A stretch of 64,000 bases of DNA from Coleophoma eucalyptorum (taxonomy: Eukaryota > Ascomycota > Leotiomycetes > Helotiales > Dermateaceae). How positions within the stretch are numbered: position 1 is the first letter of the stretch; each line of letters starts with the position of its first letter. The DNA lies in assembly GCA_026120035.1 (NCBI GenBank), contig JALRME010000040.1:1-64000 (forward strand), read 5' to 3'. A model generated the notes under the pieces. It was not told where the DNA came from and ran no database searches. It was given only the letters and a program-made list of their open reading frames with translations. This document shows positions 22,874-34,512 of the stretch, one piece after another. The translations under genes were made by a program, and so were the position numbers.

Positions 22874-25800
22874 TCAGGCCTGGATCTTATACTCCTCGCT
22901 AGCAATTTCGCAAACTGTCCAATCATTAGCATGCGTTTTTCAAGAATTCAGTGTCAGACTTACGCTCCATCGCACTTGCTCCACCAAGGACCTTCAGAAC
23001 CGGCAAACTCACACCAACCTCCTTCAAAAACCAACTCCTAATCTCAACTGCAATCAAAGAATCAATCCCCAACCCTGTCAGCGGTACCATCTCATCAACC
23101 TCAGTTGCTTGCAAGATCAGCCTCAGCTGCTTCTTAAAGCCCTTCACTAACACACTCTTCACTTCCTCCCTATCCTTGGCTAAAGTAAGTTGCTCTTTCG
23201 TACTCGCCTCAACTTCCTCATCTCCTTCAATGCTCTCTGCGCGAATACCGTCATGCATTACGTGAGAGAATTTTGGATTGGCATGCCAGCGAGGCTTTTC
23301 TGTTTCCTCACCGCGACTTGGAGCTACCATACCCATGATGATTTCTGGGTGTGAGGTAGCGGGCTTTACGGCCTCGGAAAGAACTAGTAGGAATTCGTGC
23401 TCGGGGATGGGAAGGTAGTTATAGGATCTTAGCGCAGATTCTGTGAATCGACCTGAGCGCTCGACGTAACCCACCCCGAGAATCATTCCGATATGAAGGA
23501 CGCTCGCGTTTAGGCCTCGGGCACGGCGCTGAGCGGCCAGAGAGGTCATGTACTGGAAATGTCAATAAGTCAAAAAATATATTGAGAGGTGAGGAACAAA
23601 CCATATTTGCTGCAGCATAATTTGCTTGTCCCGGAATACCATTTACAGCAGCCAGACTCGAAAACAAGACAAAGAAATCCAGACTATTACCAAAGATCTC
23701 ATCGAGATTATTAGTGCTCAAGACTTTGGGCCTTAGAACCCGCTCTAGCGTCTCAAATGGCATGTCCAAGAAAGGCTTGTCATCCAAGACCATACAGCCA
23801 TTCATTACACCTGCAATTGGAGGAAGGACTTTTGCGGCATGGTCTCGAAGGCTTACCACTGCTTCTTTATCCGTGAAATCGGTGGGGATAACCAAAACAG
23901 TTGCACCCATCCTTTCAAGCTCAACTTGCCATGGTGCGCCAGACTTGATAGAGCGGCTACCAATGATCAAGAATCGGGCTCCGTGTTCGACCATCCATCT
24001 GCAGATACTCTGGCCCAAATCTCCTGTTAATCCAGCTAGTAAATAGCTCTTTTCTGGGTCGAAGAGGGTTCCTAATTCGATAGGCTTGATGTTGATGGAA
24101 ACGGAGGAGCTTGAAGACCAGTCCACAACGGCAGGAGCAGAAGCCATGAATTCTTTGGAGGTAATATCATTAACATTGACAGAGAGATTCTGTTCCACTT
24201 CTGTATATTTCAAGGAGGATGCGAAATCTGCTGCAGCTTGAAGAATTGCAATCGAGGAAGCGCTGGGTAACTCTGAAGTCGTCTTATCGCAGAGGAAATA
24301 GTTGACTTCTAAAGGAACACAAGAGCTTGGCAACGAGTTTCTGATATGAGAACCATTGCAATCCAAGTCTACAAAGGTTGCCACATGGCTTGGGATCATA
24401 GTCCGAATTGCGCGTTTCGAGAGTGCTGGATGTATTTCAAGCCAGCCTTCTTCAGAAACAGAACCGCCCTTCTTAATGGTGGAATAAATGGCCGAGACTC
24501 CTACTGACTTCATGGCAAGGACTAGTAATGGTCGAGGTTGATGGACAAGAGCAATTGCACCAGCAGTTAGTTTCTTTGCAAGGAGAAAAGAGATAATAGA
24601 CTCAATATATTGAGCGCCATATTCGACTGCGACTTCGCAGTTAACGGTTTGTTGACGAGGTACCGTAATCACACTCTCGTTCTTCTCTGACAAGGTAAGA
24701 ACCTGTGTTCCAGAACCTAAAAGTGTACCTAGACAGATGTACTTGAATTGGTCGCCAACATTGACACTTCGAAGAGATGTAAGCGTGATCTTCATCTGTA
24801 CCGAGTCCTTGTTGGTATTAATGACATACTGGTCCAAATCTAAGGTATAGTGGCCCTGGGGTTGAGAAACAATGGCAACTCTGTTCTTTGCTAGAGAGGC
24901 CACCTTAGAGATTATTCGCCGGTTTGAGTTCAACTGATCATTGAGCCCTGTCAAAGGTACGACACGTGGAATATAAAGTTGACCATGTTCCAGCACTAAC
25001 TCTGGTTCTGTAGTCCACAAAAGATTGTCTTTGCGAGATTCGAGCTCGCTTACAAGCTCTAGTCTCATGAGAGATTCTCCGATAAAGGTATGCGCACCGG
25101 TTGTCGAATCAATATCCAAGAACTGGAGTTGCAGGTGAGGCATCTCAGAAATGATAGATCGTCCTAGACCCACTACCATATTCGCATACGGTTCGCGGGA
25201 CTTGCATCCAGATGTGATCCAAAGGATCGAGGCAGCAGCGTTGAGGACAGTCTGTATGCCTTTAAGACGTTGTGTTGTCATAGACTTAAAGATCGGCTCG
25301 TCAAGATCTGCGACGCTGAGGACTGTTATCCCGTAAGGCAACTCGAGAGATTCAGCGTCCTCCCAGCTTTCGACGACACTGACTTTGCGTGATTTTGAGC
25401 CCGGGATACATTTGCCGATGTCATCGATGAGTGCCTTTGTTGCTGAAGATGCCCCTCCAATGATGAGAAGCTCTTTCTTATCCGCAGCAGCTTCGACAGC
25501 AAGTGGCTTTCGGAGCCTGACCACGTCTTCATCTAGCGCTTGCGTGAGAATCACAGATACCGTGTATCGTGATTTATCCTTAAAATCATTGACAATGGAA
25601 TCAACACCCGAGAATCCAGTTTTTTTCAACATCGCATCCCACTCTGGCGGCGAAATAGTAGGACGATACGGTCTTCCGTCAGCACCACCTAACCACCATC
25701 CTGACAATCCCGCCATCAAAAAACCTGTACGTTCCAGGTGTCCTGTACATTCTAGCAAACATAGGTAGCCGCCAGGTTTGAGGAGACGCCTGACGTTAGA

Positions 25801-28800
25801 CATTGTTCTGTCCAGGAATTCCGTGGCGTGTAGGACATTGGAAGCCACAATAACATCGAAAGAGTGCTCTTCGTAGCCCTGCTCCACTACATCTTTCTCG
25901 CAGTTCAATAGGCTGAATGTCATCCGGTCTGCATATTCTCTAAACTGCTCTCTCGCGCTCATAAAGAATCCAGTTGAGATGTCAGTGAATGTGTAGTGCA
26001 TAAATGCGTCACCGAGACTGGCTAAAATGCCCTTCGTTGCACCTCCTGTACCTGCGCCAATCTCCAAGACCTTCATGCGGGGATGTTTGTGTCCGATCTT
26101 AGACATAGCACGAGATACGTATTTATTGGACGTTGCCATTCCAAGACCTTCCTTATACAGGCGGTCAAGCAGTCCATTAGGAAGCATGTGTTCAAGCATC
26201 GTTGTTTTACCTCGGACGACATCAGGAAGATTCTCACCAACTGCTTGCATTAGCTCCAGGTCAACGCAATGAGGGTGCTGTGCAGCCTTGGCAATGAGCT
26301 CAGAGCGATCATCGGAATCCCAATCGCTTTTGATAGAAGGATGAGTGCCCTCAAGTACCTGCTTCATAACATGATCTATCCAGTTGAACAGCGGACGGTG
26401 GTGTTCGGGAACATCACACGGCCTAATTTCGGCTCTGAGGTGGCGCATGTAAGAATACGAGAGTCGTTCGCCAAGATCAATCAGGTACAAGTCTTCAGCA
26501 TTGTCATCCTTAATCTCATCTGCTGTAACTATGCCACGAGAAACATCTGTCTCCCACACGGTTTGAAGATACAGCTGTCGATCTTCGGATTCTCTGGCCA
26601 CGGTGAAAGACTGCATCTGAAGGCTCTCGATTTGAATTTCAATCTCTCCCGTAGCTGGATCGAAGACATCGACGTCACCGACATAGGTCGCTGCATCTGT
26701 AGCTGTAGTAGGCGTTACGTTGGTAATGTAACCATCCATGCCAGCTAGGCCTGATTTTTTGAATGCAGCTGCACACAGTGCAATGTTGAACTTCATACTA
26801 GAAATTCGTCTAGGTAGGTAAGGCGTCCAAAATCGCCTAGTAAAGTTAGATAGGGGGACTCTTAAAAGTAAAATGTGAGCTTACTCGTCTCCAGGTGACG
26901 CGAAGGCGGCCAAAGTAGCATGAAGAGCCATATCCAAGAACGCAGGATGCACCAAGATACCAGTATCTGAGCTGAGACGGCGTCCTTCAAGTGAAGAAAT
27001 ATGCATTCTTCTCTCACCACTTTCAATTCCTCGAAAGATGCCCGTGAATTCCAACCCAACATTAGCCAAGCTATCGTAGAACCGGTCCACATTTAGAGGA
27101 CCAAGGACTGGTCGTGACGAAGACCTCAAGGCTAAAGCCTCGGCACAAGGTGATCCTAGTGTCACAATAACCTTTCCGGAGAAGATCTTTGACATGTCTT
27201 TTCCGCCCTCAGCAGCCGTACACCAAAACTCGGCTTCTACCAGGGAGTCATCTTTGCTGGATTGGGGCGTTGGCTTGAGTGAGAACATAACTTCAACGGC
27301 AGCATTGTTCTCTTCGAGATTAATTGCCTTCTCAATATCAACATCCTGCAATTCAACCAAACGAATTGGTTGTCCCTTTGCTAGTGCTTTCGATGCCTCA
27401 AGTGCCATAGAACAGTACAGAGCAGCTGGAACGAGCGTTTGCCGTTGAAATTTGTGCCCCGAAACCCAAGGCATTTCATCAAGCTTGAAAATGTTGCGCC
27501 ATCGCAATTCATACGTTGAATCATCGGCACACCTGACTCCAAGGAGCTCGTGTGATGGGTCTGGTCGGGTTCGGAAGTTGCGCGAAATTCGAGATTCAGC
27601 CCAGTATGATCGGCTATGGTCCCAGGCATAGTTTGGAAGGTCATTGAGGAGTTTGGACCTGTATTCTGTAACTCCAAGAATCGCTGAGAGATAGGATGAG
27701 AATTGAGTGCCAGTGTGGGACCAAAGGAATCCAAAAGCGGAGGCAAAGGCGTTTTTATCGTTCTCCCCTCTTGTCAAAGTACTGGCATAAGGTATTATGG
27801 TGTTATTGGCTGCCTTTATCGTCTGTGTTACTGGACCCTTGAGAGCAGCATGTGGACCCACTTCAAGTGCAGCATCGAAACGGCCACTAACTTGAATAGC
27901 CAGTGTAACTGCTTGAGAGAACAGGACGGGACTGACAAGATTCTCCAGCCAGTATTTACTACAAAGATCTAGACACTCTCCTTCCATTTTCTTGACGTGC
28001 ACACTAGAGATCCACATACAGTCCTTTGAGCCAGGAAGAGGGGTAACTTTGCAGTCGTGAAGAGAAGCAAGATATGGCTCAGCTGATGGCAGCATATGAT
28101 GCGAGTGATATGCTGTATCGACTTTCAAAAGTCTTGCAAATGTTTCCTGGGTATCGAGTGCTGCTTTTGCAGCTTCAATCACATCTTTGTCGCCGCTTAA
28201 AGTCACAGTCTTAGGAGCATTCGAGGCGGCAATTGAGATCTTCCCAGTGTATTCCTCGGCGGAACAAAACTCTTGCGCTTCTTCAAAGCTAAGTCCGGCT
28301 GCCATCATTGCACCCTGTTCTCCGTTCTTGCCCCTGGCCAAATATGCATGTCGACCACGGTAGTAGGCGATGCGGATGGCGTCGGTAGCAGTAAGATACC
28401 CAGCGGCATATGCAGCGGCAATCTCACCGGAAGAATGTCCAACAACACAAGAAAAGGAAACGCCAGCAGTGTCAAGAAGGTCTACAAGAGCTAATTGTAC
28501 TGCGGTGCAAAGTGGCTGAGAGAACTCGGCTTTATCAAGCTGAGAAGTTCCAGCCGGAGCCAGGAGCTCCTCTTTCAAGGACCACTCAGGCGCATCTGGT
28601 AATGTTTTGAGCGCTCTCTCCAGATTCTCGATGGTATTTCGGAAGCTTGATACAGAGAGAAGTAATTGTTTGCCCATAGCTGGCCATTGCGCACCCTGAC
28701 CGGTGAATACCCCTAGTAGCTTTCGGGCTGATTTGCTGTTCACAGACAATATTCTTGATCCTACTGTGGTGCTTGCATTCTCTTCTCTCGCGATCAGGAT

Positions 28801-30457
28801 CTTTTCAAGCTGCGCTTGGAGTTCCTCTGTAGTTGAAGATACAAATGTTGCTTGGATAGGAAAAGTTGACCGTTTTGACAGAGTATAAGCTAGATCGATG
28901 AGATTGACCTCCTCATGATCCCCTAGATAATCACTAATATTTTCAAGGTTTTGAACTAGTGAATCCTCAGTATTAGCAGAGAAGCTGAATGGTATCGTAA
29001 TTGCTGGCTCGGGCTCCGATACGGAGGTTTGAGGCGGCTTGTAAGACTCAATAATAGCGTGGGCATTTGTTCCTCCGAATCCAAAGGAATTGACACTAGC
29101 TCTCTGTGGACATTCATCCTGTAGAACAGGCCACGGGATAGCTGATGTGGGTATTTCCAGATTACTGAAGAAAGGCTCGATCGCGGGATTGAGCTTGTTG
29201 AAATGAAGATTCGGGGGGATGATATTCTCCCTTATCGCCAGTCCTGCCTTGATCATGCCCGCAAGACCTGCTGCTCCTTCAAGATGTCCAATAACCGTTT
29301 TCACCGATCCTACAAATAGCTTTCCGTTGTCGGCAGATATTGTGTCCGAGAAGAAAGCTTTGCTGATAGCTTCTGCTTCGATAGGATCACCCGCTGGGGT
29401 TCCAGTACCATGCGCTTCCTTGTATATGGTTAGTAGTGGAAACGGAGGGATACGTGGGACTTACAAAATATTGGCATCGATCTGAGGCTTTACTGCAGTC
29501 GAGGCCGGCGCGTGCATATGTTTGTCGGATAAGCTCTGCTTGAGATGAAGCGCTTGGCATAGTTATTCCTTGTGTTTTGCCGTCAGAATTAACGCCAGTC
29601 TGTAAAGTCAGTAAAATCATAAGGATGGAATGGAAGCAAATACAAACCTCACGAATTATGTACTCAATCACATCTCCGTCTTCGAGAGCATTCTTTAGCG
29701 TCTTTAGCACAATGCACGCAGTGCCTTCTCCTCTAGCATAACCATCTGCCTTCGAATCCCACATTCTCGACCGACCTTTCGGACTGAGCATATGAAGATT
29801 TGATTCAGAAATATACATTTCTGGTCCAAAGATAAGATTTGCACCAGCTGCAATGGCAGTCCTACTTTGTCCACTTCGTAAAGATACTAGAGCTTCGTGG
29901 ACTGCGACTAAGGATGAGGAACACGCTGTGTCGATAGTCATCGATTGGCCTCTCCAATCGAAAAAGTACGATATACGATTAGCCATGATAGATCTCGCTG
30001 TACCAGTCGCTAAGTACTTTGGCAATGATTCCACATCTCGCATTAAGACGTCATAATAGTCAGCGCACATCAGCCCAACATATACAGCAGTTGGTGTTCC
30101 TGCCATCTCCTCGATACTCAGTCCAGCCCTCTCCAAGGCCTCGTACACGGTTTCCAACAGCACGCGTTGCTGAGGATCCAGCGCTTCTGCTTCGCGTGCA
30201 TTGATACCAAAGAAGGGGGCATCGAAGGCTGTTGGATCTTCTGACAAGAAGTATGATTTAGTGGCATCGGTAGTACCATGATGTTCACCATTGGGATGGT
30301 GAAACGATTTGATGTTGAATCGTGACGAGGGCACTTTCTGTGTCAGATCATAGGGATGGTGCAAGAGATCCCATAGTTTGGAAGGTGAGGAAGCTGATCC
30401 AGGAAATCGGCAGGCCGTACCAATGACGGCAATAGGTTCGTTGAGACCAGATGCCAT
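22874..30457 (-). CDS. BOA6: Highly reducing polyketide synthase, KS-AT-DH-MT-(no ER)-KR-ACP
   Basis: Six exons, complement(22874..22914, 22964..23552, 23602..26836, 26885..29418, 29465..29599, 29648..30457), give 2447 residues. KS: DTACSSS (Cys179), HGTGTP (His318), VIGHLEG (His360). AT: GHSSGE (Ser644). [13 protein letters not shown] (His970) and [10 protein letters not shown] (Asp1144). C-methyltransferase: [13 protein letters not shown] near 1417. [15 protein letters not shown] near 2090, with NYAAANM (Tyr2233). [13 protein letters not shown] (Ser2403). The stretch at about 1600-2080 has no GGVG-type nucleotide motif, so no working enoyl reductase, as in LovB-type enzymes. The divergent trans-ER gene at 30838 supplies that activity. 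Start at 30457 ([13 protein letters not shown]) fits the family better than the in-frame ATG upstream. The tiny last exon restores the usual C-terminus after the ACP. It probably makes the methylated polyketide core. Confidence 0.93.
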
Positions 30458-30620
30458 TGCGGGGCCTTGCCTTTGCGTAAAGAAATGTGCTGGGAATGTA
30501 TTAAACTGACAAGAAAACGAACGACTTTGGGGAAATAATAACAGCGAATCAATGTAAAGTAGGAAGAACAAAGATATTCAATGCTTCACCCCACAGCGCA
30601 CTTGCCATAGCAGCGTATGA

Positions 30621-30629
30621 CGGACCCCG
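30621..30629. promoter_or_regulatory. CGG-N3-CCG site in the PKS/trans-ER divergent promoter
   Basis: CGGACCCCG lies 164 bp from the PKS start and about 210 bp from the trans-ER start, so one site could serve both. The same nine bases recur in the Baeyer-Villiger monooxygenase promoter at 55460. Confidence 0.5.
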
Positions 30630-30837
30630 AGCAGCAGGCCGCACCGGCCCTGCCTCGTTCGAAGCCTAATTGATTCCATAAATGCTCTCAGAGGGGCGCA
30701 CTGCGCAGGATCTACAGAATTGAACATCAACTCAAACAGAAAACTTTCTTCCCAGTTTGGCAGACAAAAATATCGGGATCCAGCTCACCGTACAGTCCCC
30801 ATTATCATCTGTTGACCTATCCGTCTACGCCAACGCC

Positions 30838-31998
30838 ATGCAGGCCGTTGTGAGCGATGGCCCAGGAATCCTCCGAGTGGCAACTGTTCCAGTTCCCGAT
30901 GTTACAGCCGAATCCTCGAGTGGGAAAGTGCTTGTAAAGATCCAAGCTGTGGCTCTCAATCATAGTGACTGGAAAATGGTCGATTTCTCCCCCAAGCCAG
31001 GTGCCATCAGTGGGTATGACATGGCCGGCCAGATTGTAGGCGTGGGCAGCGGAGTGGCAACCAGACTCGCCGAGGGCGATATGGTGCTGGGTGTGACCAG
31101 CATCAATGGAGGGGCCTTCGCGGAGTATGCGGAGTGTGATGGGGATTTACTGATCAAGATGCCGCCGTCGATGGATGAGGTTGACGCATCAACTCTTGGG
31201 GTGGGTTTAGCCACAGCGGGCTTGGCACTATACGCTCCTCAATTTCTTGGCCTCAGTCTGCCTCTGCCAGCTGCCAATTCGTCAGCCCTCACCCAGGTGA
31301 CCCACAAGAAAGCAGCAGCATCTATCGGCCCCCGAGGATGGGGCGTCGACACCGGCGACAGCGACAGCGATAGCGACGGTGATGATGGAGATGCGGACAG
31401 CCATAACACCCCGGTCCTTGTCTACGGCGCTTCCACTGCCACGGGAACAGTCGTCACACAGCTTTTGCGACTCTCGGGCTACGCGCCCATCGCCGTCTGC
31501 TCACCCAAGAACTTCACGCTGGTGAAGTCTCGCGGTGCTGTCCAATGCTTTGACTACCATTCCTCGGCCTGTGCAACCCAGATCAAGCAATGGACACATA
31601 GTGGTCTGTCATTCGCATTAGATTGCATCACAACCGCGTCTTCCATGAAACTATGCTATGAAGCAATGGGGACGGCTGGCGGGAAATATGTCTCTCTAGA
31701 TCCATTTTCCGCCCGGATTGAAATGACGAGGAAGGACATCAAGGCAGAGTTCTGCTATGCGCTCACCATCTTCGGCCTACCCGTTGAGTTGGCGGGTAGT
31801 TTTGCCCGAGATGCAAAGCCAGAGGACTACAAGTTTGCTCTGGAATGGGTAAAAATCGCCCAAGATCTACTTGCAAAAGGCAAACTACAGGCCCATCCCG
31901 CGATTGTGCGGCCGGGAGGTCTGGGGGGTGTAATTGAGGGCATTGATCTTTTGCGGAAAGGAAAGATTTCGGGACAGAAACTTGTGTACAGAATTTAA
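30838..31998 (+). CDS. BOA5: trans-acting enoyl reductase (LovC-like)
   Basis: Single exon; the ATG at 30838 (MQAVVSDGPGILRV) is the first ATG and gives 386 residues. It is a medium-chain dehydrogenase/reductase of the trans-ER type: ALNHSDWKMVDF, GYDMAGQIVGVG, a nucleotide-binding segment PVLVYGASTATGTVVTQLL, and a C-terminal GGVIEGIDLLRKGKISGQKL. These NADPH enzymes dock onto HR-PKSs lacking an active ER and reduce chosen enoyl intermediates. Divergent transcription from the ER-less PKS, with 380 bp between starts, supports the pairing. Oddity: residues about 145-190, just before the Rossmann motif, form an extra Ala/Gly then Asp/Ser-rich loop (DTGDSDSDSDGDDGDADS), so the protein is slightly longer than usual. 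Confidence 0.9.
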   Translation: MQAVVSDGPGILRVATVPVPDVTAESSSGKVLVKIQAVALNHSDWKMVDFSPKPGAISGYDMAGQIVGVGSGVATRLAEGDMVLGVTSINGGAFAEYAECDGDLLIKMPPSMDEVDASTLGVGLATAGLALYAPQFLGLSLPLPAANSSALTQVTHKKAAASIGPRGWGVDTGDSDSDSDGDDGDADSHNTPVLVYGASTATGTVVTQLLRLSGYAPIAVCSPKNFTLVKSRGAVQCFDYHSSACATQIKQWTHSGLSFALDCITTASSMKLCYEAMGTAGGKYVSLDPFSARIEMTRKDIKAEFCYALTIFGLPVELAGSFARDAKPEDYKFALEWVKIAQDLLAKGKLQAHPAIVRPGGLGGVIEGIDLLRKGKISGQKLVYRI

Positions 31999-32184
31999 GG
32001 CCAGGACTAAGTTAGTCCTTGCTATAGCTAGAATTGTGATTTATTTTCAATACCTGCTCTCTATCAATATGCCATTGTTTGATCCTTAGGACTTCCCAAC
32101 ATGTTCGCATTCTGTCTAAACTTATGGTCTACAAGATTTGGCAAAGTTCTTTGGTGAGTAAAGTCAAGCATGTGGCTTATTTAG

Positions 32185-34132
32185 TCATCTCAGCTTCCTC
32201 TCTTTGACCATCAACTCTGACATTGGATCTACAACCAGACTCATGTCACTCTTCAGATTCAGAGGTCTTTCAGCTCCCGGTTTCAGTTTGATGTCGTAGC
32301 GTAGCAAAAGTTCAATGAGAATCGTTTTTAGCTCGTTGCTTGCAAAAAAGCGCCCCGGGCACGCATGCGTGCCGTGTCCTGTGATTTTGATTAGTTGAGT
32401 CCGCTGTAATGGAGGTATCTGTGGTTCACTCACCGAATGCTAGATTATCTTTTCCTGTAGTCACAAGCTGGAATCGGTTTTCTGCACCTGGCTCTAGTCG
32501 CAACTTTTCAAATCTAAATCCATCGAACTCGTCGGGATTTGGCCATAGCTGTTCGTCGGAGGCAATTGAGCCAGCGGCCATGCCTAAAAGTCAAAATAGA
32601 GACGTCAGTCTTCCCCTCTCAAACCCCGTATGAACCAATGACAGAATCCCGTAAGGATATCTATGTGTATTTATTCCAAGAAGGCCATAGTATACCATAA
32701 ACAATGTATCTAAGAAAGGTTTAATTACCAATGAAGGTGCCTTTCGGCAACACACTGCCATCTGAGAGCTTTATATCGGACATCATCTTCCGATTCATAG
32801 TCACTGTCGCAAAAGATTCTTTAGAAACGAAGACTCAAAAGTACAAGGGCCGAAAAGTTGCTCACCCAGGTTCAATGGGTTCATTCTCTGGGACTCTCTG
32901 ATGAAGGAGTCCATCTTTCTCAACTTTGTTAGTGTCTGTTTCGTGATGGTTCCATCACTAGAGACAGCGGATTCAACTTCAGTGCGGAGAGGAACAATAT
33001 ATTCAGGCCGAGCCGCAAGGTCAAGCAGGACGTTTCCTAACTGTTTTCGCATTAGAAAAAGACCCAGGTTTACTTGGAATTAACGAACCAGCCCAGATGT
33101 AGTATGTAAAGCAGCAAATGCTAATAGTGTAAGCAACGAACTTTCAAGAAGTAGCTAGATTGCTCACAGATCAACTATTCCTGTTAGTACTCTTTTAGAA
33201 TAAAAAAAGATCGTAGGTTCTCACCAGTTGGCATCGCCCTTGAAACACAGGATCCTGTGCGCTGTTGCCCGAATTATCAATCATCCACTGAATCATATCA
33301 ACAGGCTTCTCGAAGTCTTTACTTGACATCTCGGTAAACCTTTTCTCAAAAATCGGCTTTAAGAACCTTGCAGCATCATCATAATGCTGCTTGATCTTTT
33401 TCAATTCGGGCGAATACAGAGCATAAAAGGGCCGCCATAAAGGATGTCTCTCCCACATCGCTCGTCCTCCGAGGAACGTGTCGCGGGTATAGCTGCTGCT
33501 CATCCTGATCCAGTTTTCGTCACGACAAAGAGGGGCTCCTACCATCACCCGTCCAGACACTTTTGCCACGATTCGCAAGATCACCGGGTAGATTTTGATA
33601 TTTAGCCAGTCTTCGCATCGGGGCATTTCTGTCTCTAATGCTAGCTTTGCTTCTGGCTGCATGATTTCGAGTGAGCGTGCGATACTCTGGGTCAAGTCAA
33701 CCTTGACACTGTGTGCCACAGTTGAAGCTTCGACATGGTTGGCAAACGCAGTATAGTGACCCCAGTAACGGTCTCTGAACTCTTCGATGAAGGATACCTT
33801 GTGTTCTGGGAGGGCCTTGATTTCATCGAGGAAACGGATTGGGAGAATGATTGTCGGGTGAGCCGCGGTAGGGAGGCTAAATGGAGAATCGGGGTACTAT
33901 TAATGCATTGGTATGCTGTCCTATTGAATTTGAGCTGGGATTTTCTACGCACCAACTTATAACCCTCGGCAAGAGCAGCGCGGAGATCGCTCGCGACGCC
34001 GACTGTAGGGGCATGGAAATTCAGCTTTCTGGACTGGAGCGTATAGAGAACATAGAGAGTTAAGGTGACAAGAAACAATCCTCCCACAGCCTTTGGGTGC
34101 TCCAGCACCAATGTTAGACTCTCTGCCAACAT
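32185..34132 (-). CDS. Cytochrome P450 (P450-B), paralogue of P450-A
   Basis: Seven exons, complement(32185..32378, 32434..32583, 32729..32803, 32866..33040, 33089..33154, 33225..33896, 33953..34132), phases all consistent, 503 residues. N-terminal anchor (GGLFLVTLTLYVLYTL), I-helix LLAFAALHTTSGL carried by a 66-bp exon, K-helix ESQR, PDEFDGFRFEKLR, and heme loop FGHGTHACPGRFFASNE with Cys at about 446. It shares two intron positions with P450-A (after EGYKL and after NPLNLG) but has four more, so the two copies have diverged in intron content. Without splicing it looks like several broken fragments; nothing indicates a pseudogene. The acceptor before LLLESS (33154) is the least certain junction. 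It shares a promoter region with P450-C. Function: hydroxylation within the cluster pathway, position unknown. Confidence 0.85.
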
Positions 34133-34364
34133 GACGTCTGTTGGTGATATGAGAGGGGAAGCGATTTGCAGAAAGAAAGATGACTTTCAAATAACTTAAC
34201 CCACAACGAGACTTGCCACGAGCCTTGCAATTGTAATGGCTCGATTTCTGTTGGCATCATTGGCTATCCGATTAATACACTACTATATTGAGCACCAGAA
34301 CTAACGCACATTCGCCCTCCAGCAGTGGAGCTTCCTTCCTGATATTGATGTTGTACAGGGGTAT

Positions 34365-34392
34365 CGGCTACCGAACGCAGCTTCGGATTCCG
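34365..34392. promoter_or_regulatory. Two CGG-N3-CCG sites in the P450-B/P450-C divergent promoter
   Basis: CGGCTACCG (34365-34373) and CGGATTCCG (34384-34392) lie 10 bp apart between the two divergent start codons at 34132 and 34513. The second is identical to a site before the Baeyer-Villiger monooxygenase and is the reverse complement of one before the thioesterase. Confidence 0.55.
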
Positions 34393-34512
34393 GTTCCACG
34401 TTCCACTGCACACAGCAGATTAACCAAACAGTGAACACCTGATATAATATGTACTTCTACAGGCTCCAATTAATAGAAAGTGGAAAGAATTTCGCCATTC
34501 ACGCCATTCAAA

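Noticed and set aside
23714..28888. Plus-strand frames of 60-159 codons inside the first PKS
   Set aside because: Antisense shadows of a strongly supported PKS on the minus strand.
32185..34132. Broken P450 pseudogene
   Set aside because: The apparent fragments join into a full 503-residue P450 with all junctions in phase.
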